A stretch of DNA of 64,000 nucleotides from Burkholderia sp. SRS-W-2-2016 (GTDB taxonomy: Bacteria > Pseudomonadota > Gammaproteobacteria > Burkholderiales > Burkholderiaceae): positions 36,824-100,823 of the forward strand of contig NZ_MSDV01000062.1 of NCBI RefSeq assembly GCF_001931485.1, written 5' to 3'. The notes below the pieces were generated by a model that was not told the DNA's origin, searched no databases, and saw only the letters and a program-made list of their open reading frames with translations. Each line of letters opens with the position of its first letter. Positions within the stretch are counted from its first letter, which is position 1. The translations under genes were made by a program, and so were the position numbers. This document shows positions 42,881 to 53,158 of the stretch, one piece after another.

Positions 42881-43870
42881 TCAGACCGTCACGACAATCT
42901 TCCCGAACTGCTGGTTGGACTCCAGAAAGCGATGAGCCTCGACAATCTGGTCGAACGGGAAAATTCTCGCGATGACAGCGTGCAATGAACCGGACCCCAA
43001 CCCGTCGAGGATAAACGCCTTGGCCGCTTCCAGCCGCTGAGGGTCGCTGAGGATCTCGTGAACGAGGTAGCCGCGCAGCGTGAGTGTCTTGCTTAACACT
43101 GTGAACAGCGGGAACGGTGTCGGCTCTGCGCTCAAGCCGCCATATTCGATGAGGATCCCGCCCCGGGACATCGCGGCTGTCAGCGGATCGAAGATCGCAC
43201 CACCAATGGGGTCCAGCACGACTCGCACCCCCTCCGGGCCAGCGATTTCATGCAGTCGGGCAGCCAGATCCTCCTTCGCCGAGGCGATCACATGGGCCGC
43301 GCCAGACTCAAGCAACGCTTGCTTCTTGTCAAACGTTCGCGTGACCGCGATCGGGACTGCGCCAACCATATTGGCAATCTGGATTGCGGCAAGTCCCACA
43401 CTGCTGGAGGCGGCGGTGATAACAACGAATTCGTTCCTACGCAGTCCGGCAATGTCGATCAGAGCGCCGTAAGCAGTGAGATAGGACATCCAGATGGCGG
43501 CCGCCGCTTCCCAGCTCAGAGACGGCGGATGCTTGACGACAAGCCTGGCCGGAAAGGTGACGAGCTCACCATAGGCAGGCCAGCGGACCATCGACAACGG
43601 CGGCACGACGCTGACCGCGTTGCCTGGCGCGAATCCGTCCACACCTTCACCGACCGTTTCAATGACACCCGCAGCCTCGAGGCCAAGACCCGACGGTAGC
43701 GTCGGCGTTTCAATATAGGAACCGGCACGCAGCAACGCCTCGGCCCGGTTGAGACCTAGAGCCTTAACGCGGATTTGAATCTCTCCCCGACCGGGCGGCG
43801 CAACGTCGACGTTCTCGATGCGAAGAACCTCCGGACCACCGTGCTCATAAAAGCGAACGACTCGTGTCAT
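42881..43870 (-). CDS. Zinc-independent MDR oxidoreductase (quinone oxidoreductase-like)
   Basis: A 329-residue medium-chain reductase. GGPEVLRIENVDV at the start, LGLNRAEALLRAGSY, GLEAAGVIETVGEGVDGF, and the nucleotide-binding TAASSSVGLAAIQIAN place it with zeta-crystallin-type NADPH:quinone reductases. Structural zinc cysteines are absent. Divergent from the LysR at 43976. Confidence 0.9.
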   Translation of the reverse strand: MTRVVRFYEHGGPEVLRIENVDVAPPGRGEIQIRVKALGLNRAEALLRAGSYIETPTLPSGLGLEAAGVIETVGEGVDGFAPGNAVSVVPPLSMVRWPAYGELVTFPARLVVKHPPSLSWEAAAAIWMSYLTAYGALIDIAGLRRNEFVVITAASSSVGLAAIQIANMVGAVPIAVTRTFDKKQALLESGAAHVIASAKEDLAARLHEIAGPEGVRVVLDPIGGAIFDPLTAAMSRGGILIEYGGLSAEPTPFPLFTVLSKTLTLRGYLVHEILSDPQRLEAAKAFILDGLGSGSLHAVIARIFPFDQIVEAHRFLESNQQFGKIVVTV

Positions 43871-43975
43871 TTCGATCGAACTCCAAAGTAAATGAATCGA
43901 ATAAACTATGCCGACAGAATTCGGGCGGATAAATAGCCAGAAAACTAGAACAGTAGAAACTGGGAGTTTTCAAAT

Positions 43976-44914
43976 ATGGATCGCCTTACCAGCATGACTG
44001 TGTTCGTCAGAGCCGTCGACCTGGGCTCGTTCGCGGCCGCGGCAGATGCGCTCGATCTGTCCGGGCCAATGGTCGGTAAACATGTCAGATCTCTCGAGGA
44101 GCGGCTGGGCGTGCGTCTGATCAACCGGACCACGCGTCGGCAGAGCCTTACGGACTTCGGGCGCGCGTACTATGAGCGCTGCCGCGTAGTTCTCGCCGAA
44201 GCCGACGCCGCGGATGCGCTGGCGGCCGATCAATTGTCTGAACCGCGCGGCAAACTGCGCATCACTATGCCCGCGCACTTCGGGCGGCGTTGCGTGACTC
44301 CAGTTCTGCTGGCGTTGGCTCAACGATATCCGGCGCTGGAACTGGATTTGTCGCTGAACGATCGCTTCGCCGACCTTGCGGAGGACGGCTACGATCTCGC
44401 CATTCGGACGGGCATTCCCGAGGACAAGGGCGGGGTGGTTGCGCGGCGGATCGCCCGCCAGCTCATGGTGGTGTGCGCGTCGCCGTCCTATCTCGGCATG
44501 CACGGCAGGCCCGAGAAGATCGAGGATATCGGCAAACACTCTGGAATCATGTACCGGCGCTCTGGCCGTATTCGCCCGTGGTTGTTTCCACGCGACGATG
44601 AGCCCACTGTGGAAATCACGCCGGTTAACCGGTTGCGGCTGGACGATCTCGACGCAATCGCCGACGCGGCGGTCGTGGGTATGGGGCTTGCATGGGTACC
44701 TTACTGGCTGGTCCGCGAGCGCATCGAGAAAGGAGAACTGGTTCCGCTATTGCCGGATCAGCCTGGTTTCCTGTACGACGCGTATGCAGTGTGGCTGCAT
44801 ACGCCTCAATTACCGTTGAAGGTTCGGCTCGCAATCGATGCGCTGTCGGCCGCATTGCCCGGCTTCATGACGCGAGAAACGGATTCGCCATCGTTGCGCA
44901 TCGGTCAGGCTTGA
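43976..44914 (+). CDS. LysR-family transcriptional regulator
   Basis: A 312-residue LysR: MDRLTSMTVFVRAVDLGSFA, LDLSGPMVGKHVRSLEERLG, RLINRTTRRQSLTDFG, then GKLRITMPAHFG. GGGAG lies nine bases before the ATG. Likely regulator of the divergent MDR reductase. Confidence 0.92.
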   Translation: MDRLTSMTVFVRAVDLGSFAAAADALDLSGPMVGKHVRSLEERLGVRLINRTTRRQSLTDFGRAYYERCRVVLAEADAADALAADQLSEPRGKLRITMPAHFGRRCVTPVLLALAQRYPALELDLSLNDRFADLAEDGYDLAIRTGIPEDKGGVVARRIARQLMVVCASPSYLGMHGRPEKIEDIGKHSGIMYRRSGRIRPWLFPRDDEPTVEITPVNRLRLDDLDAIADAAVVGMGLAWVPYWLVRERIEKGELVPLLPDQPGFLYDAYAVWLHTPQLPLKVRLAIDALSAALPGFMTRETDSPSLRIGQA

Positions 44915-44963
44915 CTAGGCTTGGGCGACATTCATAACGGCTTCTGCAAACGGGAGAACGCCA

Positions 44964-45374
44964 GTGTCGAATTGCTGGATAGGGCGCTGCCTGTGCGGCG
45001 CAGTCCATTACCGCGCTGATGGCGCTTCACTGGCACAGCTCATCTGCCATTGCCGGGATTGTCAGCGAGCATCGGGCTCTGCGGGTTTGCCCGTCGTTGT
45101 AGTAAGAGCCGCAGATTTCTCGTTTAAAGGCGAAACCACGACCTATACGATGACCGGCGGCAGTGGGATGCCGACTACGCGTAATTTCTGTGCACATTGC
45201 GGCAGTCTGCTGTTTGGAACACCGCATCATGCGCCGGAAATCGTGACGATCTATGCGGGAACACTTGATGAGCCTTCGCGCTTCAGGGCCGAATTTGTTC
45301 AGTTCACCTCCGAACGATATCAGCTCGACGCTCATGAATCCGGTGTAACCCAACATATGGGAAAGGCGCCCTGA
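44964..45374 (+). CDS. GFA-family (glutathione-dependent formaldehyde-activating enzyme-like) protein
   Basis: A 136-residue zinc protein with the family cysteines: GRCLCGAVHY (CxC), ICHCRDCQRASG (CxxC) and NFCAHCGSLLFG (CxxC). GTG start with GGGAG seven bases upstream. Most members have no established activity beyond the zinc fold. Confidence 0.88.
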   Translation: MSNCWIGRCLCGAVHYRADGASLAQLICHCRDCQRASGSAGLPVVVVRAADFSFKGETTTYTMTGGSGMPTTRNFCAHCGSLLFGTPHHAPEIVTIYAGTLDEPSRFRAEFVQFTSERYQLDAHESGVTQHMGKAP

Positions 45375-45556
45375 CATCCCGCTTCCTTGTTGGCACAGTC
45401 AAAGATGGCGGATTGCAAAACGGAGGTTGGGCTGCGGGGTTTTTGCCCCGACATTGCGTAAGTGCTTTTACCGGAAAGAAAACGGAAGTCTTCCGGCCGG
45501 GCCGTTCCCCAAGACATCTCCCGCCACACCAAACGCACGCACGACAGACCGGCCAC

Positions 45557-46435
45557 TCAACCCGTGACCTGCGCCGCAACGAAATCGACAAATGCCCTTG
45601 CACGAGTCGGCATATTTCTTCCGAAAGCATGAATCGCATGGACGGGCACGCTGGCGAGCGCAATATGGGGAAGCACGACACGTAAGCGTTGCGCCGTCAG
45701 ATCGTCGCGCACGGCGACCCGCAAAATCTGCGCGATGCCCAGTCCGTTCAACGCCGCCACGCGCATTGCGTCGCCGCTGTCGGTGTCGAATGCGCCATCA
45801 ACCGGCATCGACGTGCCGTCCGCGAAAAGCACCGGGTAGGCGCGGCCATTGAGCCGGTAGCGCACATGTCGATGCGCGGCGAGCTCGGCGATCGTTCGCG
45901 GCGTGCCCCGTTCGCTCAGATACTCGGGCGAGGCCACCAGCACGAGCGGCAGGTTTGCGATCTGCTGCCCGTGCAGGCTGCTGTCTTCCAGCCATCCGGC
46001 ACGGATCGCGATGTCGAAACCGTCGCGGATCAGATCCACATGACGATCGCTGACGCTCGCTTCGATCGATAGCGCCGGGTTCTCCCGCATGAGCTGGCGT
46101 GTGATGGGTTCCAGTAGTAGATGGCCAAGTACGCCGGGCAGGCTCACACGGAGCTTGCCGGCGGCGCACGCCGGTGCGCGCAGCACTTCGTCGGCGCGCA
46201 TGAGGCCCGCGACGAGCGGCGCCACGTGCTCGTAATACGCACGCCCTTCAGCGGTCAAGACGAATGCGCGCGTGGAGCGCTGGAATAGCGTGACGCCCAG
46301 CCGCCTTTCGAGCCTCGCCACGCTCTTCGACACAGCCGAAGGCGTGGTGTCCATCGATTGCGCGGCGAGCGTGAACGAGCCGGTTTCGACGGCGCGCACG
46401 AACGCGGGCAGACCACTGAAGTTTTCGGCAGACAT
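45557..46435 (-). CDS. LysR-family transcriptional regulator
   Basis: A 292-residue LysR: MSAENFSGLPAFVRAVETGS, MDTTPSAVSKSVARLERRLG, LFQRSTRAFVLTAEGRAYY. Divergent from the SDR at 46544 and probably its regulator. ATG 46435 chosen by family length. Confidence 0.92.
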   Translation of the reverse strand: MSAENFSGLPAFVRAVETGSFTLAAQSMDTTPSAVSKSVARLERRLGVTLFQRSTRAFVLTAEGRAYYEHVAPLVAGLMRADEVLRAPACAAGKLRVSLPGVLGHLLLEPITRQLMRENPALSIEASVSDRHVDLIRDGFDIAIRAGWLEDSSLHGQQIANLPLVLVASPEYLSERGTPRTIAELAAHRHVRYRLNGRAYPVLFADGTSMPVDGAFDTDSGDAMRVAALNGLGIAQILRVAVRDDLTAQRLRVVLPHIALASVPVHAIHAFGRNMPTRARAFVDFVAAQVTG

Positions 46436-46543
46436 GATGACAACCTGGAATAAGTGAAAGCGCCGCTGTGTGACTTCAACGGCGTGGCGGTCATTGATAA
46501 ATTCACGCGGTGCGCCAGAACGGCGAGTACCACGGAGAAGAAA

Positions 46544-47293
46544 GTGAACAGTCTTGCGAACAAGGTTGCGGTCATCACAGGTGGCAACAGCGGAATTGGC
46601 CTGGCCACCGCGAGGCTGCTGGTCGAGGACGGCGCGCACGTGGTCGTGGTGGGACGCCGCGCCGAGGCGGTCGATGCGGCGGTCGCGGAACTCGGCGAGC
46701 GGGCGCTCGGCTTGACGGGCAATCTCGCGGACCCGAAAACGCACGACGACGTCGCCGCGCTCGTCGCGCGTCGTTTCGGTGGGCTCGATCTGTACTTCGC
46801 GAACGCAGGCGTCAATACGATCGAAGCGTCGAGCGCGGTCAGCACCGATTCGTACGACGAGCAGTTCGCGACCAACACGCGCGCGATCTTCTTCGGCGTG
46901 CAGAAGATCGCGCCGCTGATGCGCGAGCGGGGCTCAATTCTGCTGACCAGTTCCATCGCAAGTTCGAAGGTGCTCGACGGACATGCCGTTTATGCGGGAA
47001 CCAAGGCCGCGATCGAGGCATTCGCACGCAGCTGGGCGCTCGAATTTCGCGCGCGCGGCATTCGCGTGAACGTGATGAGCCCGGGACCGGTCGACACGCC
47101 GATTCTCTCGAAGCTTGGCGTCTCAAACGACGACCGGCCGGCGTTCGAAGCTGCAATGGCAGGTCGCATACCGTTGGGCCGTCTCGGCCGGCCCGACGAA
47201 CTGGCGCGTACCGCGCGCTTTCTGCTCGGCGACGAAAGCAGCTTCATCACCGGCGTCAATCTGAGCGTGGACGGCGGCATCTCGCTCACCTGA
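46544..47293 (+). CDS. Short-chain dehydrogenase/reductase
   Basis: A 249-residue classical SDR: VITGGNSGIGLAT, FANAGVNT, LLTSSIASS with the catalytic Ser, YAGTKAAIEAF. GRLGRPDELARTARFL and the C-terminal SVDGGISLT are typical. GTG start with GGAG six to ten bases upstream; the longer ATG frame lacks such a site. Confidence 0.9.
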   Translation: MNSLANKVAVITGGNSGIGLATARLLVEDGAHVVVVGRRAEAVDAAVAELGERALGLTGNLADPKTHDDVAALVARRFGGLDLYFANAGVNTIEASSAVSTDSYDEQFATNTRAIFFGVQKIAPLMRERGSILLTSSIASSKVLDGHAVYAGTKAAIEAFARSWALEFRARGIRVNVMSPGPVDTPILSKLGVSNDDRPAFEAAMAGRIPLGRLGRPDELARTARFLLGDESSFITGVNLSVDGGISLT

Positions 47294-47336
47294 ACTTGCA
47301 CGGCATACCGGCATGGCCGACATTCGCTCGAATCGC

Positions 47337-47876
<540 letters not shown>

Positions 47877-48352
47877 GATGTCGATCCGTCGTTTCGTTGA
47901 ATCCGCGCGCCGTATAAAACAGTTTGCACGGCCCGCGGCTAGGATTACTCATCCCTTGCCCGGGATCGTAGTCGGATTGAATACTCCGCGGAAGCACTGG
48001 GCCGTCGCGCATGATGTTGCCTGAAAGACAACAATCGGACGAGCCGGTGCTCGAAGAAAACGTAGCGTTATTGCTGTGCTGCGCAAAAACGGTGGTTAGA
48101 CTTGTAATCTATGAAAGCCCTGCGTATAAAGAGAGCTTCGAACAGCGACACCGCCAATTCGGCGCCTTAGAACAAAAAGCGCTATTCGACGTACCCGAAG
48201 TTCTGGTTTTCCCGAATACCCTTGCAGTCATTAGCGGCCTTTTCAGCCTGAGTCGCGTTCGCGTTGCTTGCGTTCTTTCCGGTACGCGGGAATGCGCGGC
48301 CGGGGTTCCGCAGCACGTTTATTCCTTATGAGTTCGTGAACAGAACGGAAAA
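47877..48352. other. Intergenic region, nothing firm
   Basis: About 475 bases between the Ohr gene and the LysR at 48353. One open frame of about 106 codons on the plus strand (48011-48331) shows no recognisable features, and I do not call it a gene. Confidence 0.4.
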
Positions 48353-49366
48353 ATGCGCATGCTCGTCTCCACCAGTTTGACGACTTCTCCACCCGCCGCG
48401 AGCGATGATTCGCTCGCCAACAGCTTCGCCACCAGCTACGTTGGCGTGATTTCTTTCCTTGCGGTAGTGAGTGAAGGCAGCTTCGCGAAAGCTGGCGACC
48501 GGCTGGGGATTGGCCGCTCCGCGGTAAGCCGCAATGTGCAGAAGCTCGAAGCGCAACTCGATGCACGGCTCTTCCTGCGCACCACGCGAAGTACCGCGCT
48601 GACTCGCGAAGGCGAGCTCTTCTATCAGAACTGCAATCCAGGCGTGGAGCGCATCGTGCAGGCGCTCGAGGACATGCGCGAACTTCGCCAGGGCCCGCCG
48701 CGCGGTCATTTGCGGATCTGCTCGACAACGGGCTTCGGCCGCAAGATCGTAGCGCCGCTGCTCAACGGCTTCTACTCGGCGTACCCCGAGATCGCGATCG
48801 ACTTCATGCTCAAGGACGGCCCGGCCGATTTCACGTCCGAGCGCATCGACGTCGCATTCCGCGACGGCAAGATGGACGACAGCCAGGTCGTCGCGAAGCA
48901 ACTGATTCCGATGCAGATGATGGTGTGTGCGTCGCCACAGTACTCGCGCGAGCACGGTTTGCCGGCCACCGTCGAAGAACTCGACGCGCATCGCTGCATC
49001 AACTTCCGGCTTGCGTCCGGCCGCATTGCCGAGTGGGAATTCAAGGTGGCCGGCGTGAACCGCAAGGTCGTGCCGAAGGCGCTGCACGTTTTCAACGACG
49101 CTGAGCTTACGCTGCAAGCGGTGCTCGCGGGCCACGGCATCGCGCAGGTCGCGGCCTACCAGGTAAGCGATCTGCTGCGCGAAGGCCGGCTGCACGCTTG
49201 CCTCGCGCAGTATGCGCCGGACGACCGCGGCCACTACGCGTGCTATCTAAGCCGCAAACATTTGCCGGCGCGGATCCGCGTGTTCATCGACTACATGACG
49301 GAACAGATTCGCGCTCTCGATCTGCAATGCTCCACTGAAGTCCATCGCCTTTCCTTCTGCCCGTGA
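48353..49366 (+). CDS. LysR-family transcriptional regulator
   Basis: A 337-residue LysR with a longer N terminus (about 28 residues before the helix-turn-helix). DNA-binding part: VISFLAVVSEGSFAKAGDRL, IGRSAVSRNVQKLEAQLD, LFLRTTRSTALTREGE. It starts a run of same-strand genes to 54091 and is the closest relative in the window of the headless LysR at 51323. Confidence 0.9.
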   Translation: MRMLVSTSLTTSPPAASDDSLANSFATSYVGVISFLAVVSEGSFAKAGDRLGIGRSAVSRNVQKLEAQLDARLFLRTTRSTALTREGELFYQNCNPGVERIVQALEDMRELRQGPPRGHLRICSTTGFGRKIVAPLLNGFYSAYPEIAIDFMLKDGPADFTSERIDVAFRDGKMDDSQVVAKQLIPMQMMVCASPQYSREHGLPATVEELDAHRCINFRLASGRIAEWEFKVAGVNRKVVPKALHVFNDAELTLQAVLAGHGIAQVAAYQVSDLLREGRLHACLAQYAPDDRGHYACYLSRKHLPARIRVFIDYMTEQIRALDLQCSTEVHRLSFCP

Positions 49367-49474
49367 TTGTTGATGTGATGACAACACGGTGAGCTGTTCC
49401 TAAGGGCTACTACCGCTGCTGCGTGCTACCTACGATTTCTCCGGACGGGCTTTCGCCCCGCGAAGGAGAACATC

Positions 49475-50263
49475 ATGTTGTCGCACGAATTGATCGCGCG
49501 GTACGGCGTGCTCATCGTATTCCTGAACGTTTTCGGTTCTTCGCTCGGCTTGCCGCTGCCCGCTGCGCCAACCCTGGTCATGGTTGGCGCGAGCATGTCG
49601 CTCGCGCTGGGCGACGTGTCGTCGAGCGTCGGACAGTTCGGCGCAATGCTGGGCGCCGCCGTGATCGGCGGCGCGCTCGGCGACGTCGTCTGGTTCATAT
49701 GCGGCAAGCGTTTCGGCACGCGCGCACTGCACTGGGTAGGCAAGCTTCTGCCGGGGCGGCAGACCGGTATCGGCCACATGGAGCGATTCGTCGAGCGCTA
49801 CGGCGTGCGGGTACTTGTCGTCGCGCGGTTCCTGCCGGGACTTTCGCTCGTCTCGGTGCCGCTATGCGGCGCAGTGGCGGTTCGATGGCGCTCGTTCGTC
49901 CTGCACGATTGTGCGGGACTAGGCCTGTGGGCAGCGGCGACGCTCGCCGTAGGCGCGATGTTCGCACCGCAGATCGAACATACCGTCGCGCTGCTTTGGC
50001 GCTTTTGCTGGCCGGCATTGGCGGCGATCGCGCTGTTGCTCGCGCTCTATATGTCCTGTCGCTACTTGCGGCGCGTCTTTCGTGAAAGAGCGCGCGCAAG
50101 CGCCCCACGCGCCGACACGTCCGCACCTATTGCGCAGGGCGCGACGCTCGTGTTGTCCGCCTCTTCCTGTTCGCCGCGCTCAACCGATCGATTGATGCGT
50201 AGCGGACAACACTGTGAGCCCGTCGCGGTGTCTACCGCTGCACGTTCCACGTCCCTAAGATGA
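49475..50263 (+). CDS. DedA/VTT-domain membrane protein
   Basis: A 262-residue inner-membrane protein. VFLNVFGSSLGLPLPAAPTL, GGALGDVVWFICGKRFG and VVARFLPGLSLVSVPLCGAV are the DedA/SNARE-associated signatures. The last 50 or so residues are non-hydrophobic, Ser/Ala-rich and unusual. Family members are linked to lipid scramblase or envelope homeostasis. Confidence 0.88.
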   Translation: MLSHELIARYGVLIVFLNVFGSSLGLPLPAAPTLVMVGASMSLALGDVSSSVGQFGAMLGAAVIGGALGDVVWFICGKRFGTRALHWVGKLLPGRQTGIGHMERFVERYGVRVLVVARFLPGLSLVSVPLCGAVAVRWRSFVLHDCAGLGLWAAATLAVGAMFAPQIEHTVALLWRFCWPALAAIALLLALYMSCRYLRRVFRERARASAPRADTSAPIAQGATLVLSASSCSPRSTDRLMRSGQHCEPVAVSTAARSTSLR

Positions 50264-50336
50264 ATTCATGCGGTCGGCGCCACGCGCAACAGCGATCCGC
50301 ATATCCAATGTTCGACCAACATAGCCAGGAGGCATC

Positions 50337-50816
50337 ATGACGCAACGTATCAACTACATCCAGCAATCGCCCCAACTGTTCAAGAAGTTTCTTGAGTTCA
50401 GCAACCTTGCGAAGGAGGGGACGATCGAAGAGACCATCCGCGATCTGGTATCGATTCGCGCTTCGCAAATCAACGGCTGCGCATTTTGCCTGGACATGCA
50501 CGTGAAGGAAGCGAAGATTCACGGCGAGCGCGAATTGCGTCTTCATCATCTCGCCGCGTGGCGCGAATCGACGTTATTCGCACCGCGTGAGCGGGCCGCG
50601 CTAGCGTGGACCGAAGTACTCACGAAGCTGCCGGAACATGGCGTGCCGGACGATATCTACGAACGCGTGCGTACCCAGTTCTCCGAGAAGGAACTGTCGG
50701 ACCTCACGTACGAAATCATGGCGATCAACGGCTGGAATCGCGCGAACGTCGCGTTCAGAACGGTGCCGGGCTCCGCTGACAAGGCGTTCGGCCTCGACAA
50801 GGCAAACCTCTCCTGA
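50337..50816 (+). CDS. Carboxymuconolactone decarboxylase/AhpD-family protein
   Basis: A 159-residue alkylhydroperoxidase-like protein: LVSIRASQINGCAFCLDMHVKEA carries the CxxC-x3-H peroxidase motif of AhpD, and ERAALAWTEVLTK follows. AGGAGG precedes the ATG. Probably a thiol antioxidant; a true decarboxylase lacks these cysteines. Confidence 0.9.
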   Translation: MTQRINYIQQSPQLFKKFLEFSNLAKEGTIEETIRDLVSIRASQINGCAFCLDMHVKEAKIHGERELRLHHLAAWRESTLFAPRERAALAWTEVLTKLPEHGVPDDIYERVRTQFSEKELSDLTYEIMAINGWNRANVAFRTVPGSADKAFGLDKANLS

Positions 50817-50842
50817 GCGCATCAGCTGCGCGTTTGTTCTGC

Positions 50843-50866
50843 GCCGGCCCGTGCGAGCGGGCCGGC
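50843..50866 (+). terminator. Strong hairpin between the AhpD-like and cupin genes
   Basis: GCCGGCCCG (50843-50851) pairs perfectly with CGGGCCGGC (50858-50866) over six bases, followed by TCATTT. It may end or attenuate the transcript before the cupin gene. Confidence 0.55.
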
Positions 50867-50886
50867 TCATTTCGGAGCACACGACC

Positions 50887-51306
50887 ATGCAATACCTGAA
50901 AAATACAGTGTCGGCGGTAATCGTCGCGATGAGCGCTCTCGTGAGCACGACCCACGCAGCGCCGCCGGCCGAGGCTAGCGTCACGCAACTGATGACTCAA
51001 CCGCTGGCCGATTATCCCGGCAAGGAAGCGCTGATGATTACCGTCGAGTATCCGCCCGGCGCAGCGGACCCGGTGCATCGGCATCACGCGCACGGCTTCA
51101 TCTATGTGCTGGAGGGGTCGATCGTGATGCAGGTGAAAGGCGGCAAGGAAGTGACGCTCACGCCTGGGCAAACCTTCTACGAAGGCCCGAACGACGTGCA
51201 CACGGTAGGGCGCAACGCCAGCCAGACGCAGCCCGCGAAATTCCTCGTGCTGCTGCTCAAAGAAAAGGGCGCGCCGATTCTCGTTCCGGACAAGCAAGGG
51301 CACTAG
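50887..51306 (+). CDS. Exported cupin-domain protein
   Basis: A 139-residue protein with a signal peptide (MQYLKNTVSAVIVAMSALVS, cleavage near THA). The cupin has DPVHRHHAHGFIYVLEGS and GQTFYEGPNDVHTVGRN, so metal-binding His are present. Cupins of this sort often lie beside AhpD-like genes. Function unknown. Confidence 0.85.
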   Translation: MQYLKNTVSAVIVAMSALVSTTHAAPPAEASVTQLMTQPLADYPGKEALMITVEYPPGAADPVHRHHAHGFIYVLEGSIVMQVKGGKEVTLTPGQTFYEGPNDVHTVGRNASQTQPAKFLVLLLKEKGAPILVPDKQGH

Positions 51307-51322
51307 CGGACACGTTGGCCGG

Positions 51323-52051
51323 ATGCGTACGCGCTGGCGACCGGCCGGCATGAGCGGCTCGTCCGTAGCCGCACTTCAGGTACGACGAAAAGCTATGCGC
51401 GATCTTCACTCTGAGCCGCCACGCGGCCGACTTCGCGTTCTCTCGACGCACGGATTCGGCCTCAAGATTGTGGCGCCACTGCTGAACGACTTTCATGCGC
51501 GCTATCCAGAAATCGCATTCGAGCTGCTGTTGAGCGCCGATCCCGTCGATTTCAGCAAGGACCACATCGATCTGTGGTTTCGCGAGGGTTCCGTGGAGGA
51601 CCGGCAGATCGAAGCGCGCTGGTTGATGCCACGGCAACTGGTGGTCTGTGCATCGCCAGCCTATGCGCGAACCTACGGCTTGCCGCAACATGTCGACGAC
51701 CTCGCGCGGCATCGCTGCATCAACTTTCGCAATGCGTCGGGAAGTATCCAGCCCTGGTCGTTCAAGGTAGACGGTCTTGCGCAACGGCGCCAGCTCGTCG
51801 CCCGGCACACGTTCAACGATGCGAGCCTGATCACGCAGGCTGTTATCGACGGCGTGGGCATTGCTCAATTGCCCGTCTATCACGTTTGCGGTCTGCTCGC
51901 GGAGCGCACGCTGCTTCGCTGTCTCGCGCAATATGCGCCGGAAGACGGCGGCCACTACCTCTGCTATCCAAAGCGTACGTCTGTTCCGGCTCGCGTTCGT
52001 GTGTTCATCGAATACATGACGGCGCGCATGCACGCGCTCGCTTTGAGGTAA
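51323..52051 (+). pseudogene. LysR fragment lacking the DNA-binding domain
   Basis: About 240 residues that align with the effector-binding domain and its lead-in linker of a LysR (EPPRGRLRVLSTHGFGLKIV, HRCINFRNASGSIQPW, FNDASLITQAVIDGVGIAQL). No helix-turn-helix comes before it. It resembles the LysR at 48353 (EPPRGRLR/GPPRGHLR; GF-GxKIVAPLLN) but is clearly diverged. Likely the remains of an N-terminally truncated LysR gene. Confidence 0.75.
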
Positions 52052-52314
52052 TCGACTCCGTCTTCATGCGTCGATCGCAGAACCGCAATCTGCATTTTCG
52101 TGTGGACCGTCGATTGGTGATTAACCGGCAACATCGTGGATCATCTCGTGGCTCTACTGCGAAACGAAGCGACTGACTAACATGTTCTTACGGACTGCGC
52201 GATTGCACACAGCCCGTAGAAATCCCGGCGAACGAAGCAGCGTAATGCAGCGATGCCGAAAGGGAAATGCGACCGCGGCGCGAGCGCCGTACTCAAATTA
52301 ACGGAGAGTAGATC

Positions 52315-53073
52315 ATGAAAATCGTCGTAATCGGTGGAACGGGTTTGATCGGCAGCAAGGTCGTTAAGCAGCTTCGCGCACGCGATCATGAAGTCATTGC
52401 GGCTTCGCCGGCAACGGGCGTCAACACGATGACCGGAGAAGGCTTGCGCGACGCACTGGCGGGCGCGCGGGTCGTGGTCGACCTCGCCAATTCGCCGTCG
52501 TTCGAAGATGCTGCCGTACTCGAATTCTTCGAGACCTCGGGCCGCAATCTGTTTGCGGCCGAGCGTGAAGCCGGCGTCGCACATCACGTCGCGTTGTCGG
52601 TTGTCGGTACGGACCGGCTCGCGCAAAGCGGCTATTTCCGCGGCAAGATCGCGCAGGAAAAGCTGATTCGCGAAGCGGGCGTGCCGTACACGATCATTCA
52701 TTCGACGCAGTTCTTCGAGTTCCTCGGCGGCATTTTGCATTCGGGTAGCGACGGTGATGTCATCCGTCTCTCGCCGGCTTATTTCCAGCCGATTTCTTCC
52801 GACGACGTGGCCGCCTCCGTCACCGAGTTCTCCATCGCCGATCCGCTCAACGGGATCGTGGAAATAGCCGGGCCGCAGCGCGTGAGACTCGCTGATCTCG
52901 TCCAACGTTTCGCGCGCGCGAACAACGATTCGCGTGCGGTGATCGAGGATCCCGCGGCCCGTTATTTTGGCGCATCGCTTCAGGAAGACACGCTGCTGCC
53001 TGGCGCGAATGTGCATCTTGGCGCCGTCAACTTCGACGAGTGGTTCAGCAACGCGCAACCCGCTGGCCGCTGA
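52315..53073 (+). CDS. NmrA-like NAD(P)-binding protein
   Basis: A 252-residue atypical SDR with an N-terminal MKIVVIGGTGLIGSKVVKQL and no clear Tyr-x3-Lys pair. GVPYTIIHSTQFFEF and the FQPISSDDVAASVTEF region are typical of the NmrA/quinone-reductase 2 group. ACGGAGAG precedes the ATG. Role unknown. Confidence 0.88.
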   Translation: MKIVVIGGTGLIGSKVVKQLRARDHEVIAASPATGVNTMTGEGLRDALAGARVVVDLANSPSFEDAAVLEFFETSGRNLFAAEREAGVAHHVALSVVGTDRLAQSGYFRGKIAQEKLIREAGVPYTIIHSTQFFEFLGGILHSGSDGDVIRLSPAYFQPISSDDVAASVTEFSIADPLNGIVEIAGPQRVRLADLVQRFARANNDSRAVIEDPAARYFGASLQEDTLLPGANVHLGAVNFDEWFSNAQPAGR

Positions 53074-53158
53074 CCGCTGACCGCATATCTGTCCATCGCA
53101 GTGAAGTGCAGCCACCGCCCAGCGCGGCAGACCCCTTTTGTTACCAGGAGTACTTACG

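Noticed and set aside
48011..48331. 106-codon frame between Ohr and LysR
   Set aside because: No ribosome site, no recognisable motif and mixed codon use.
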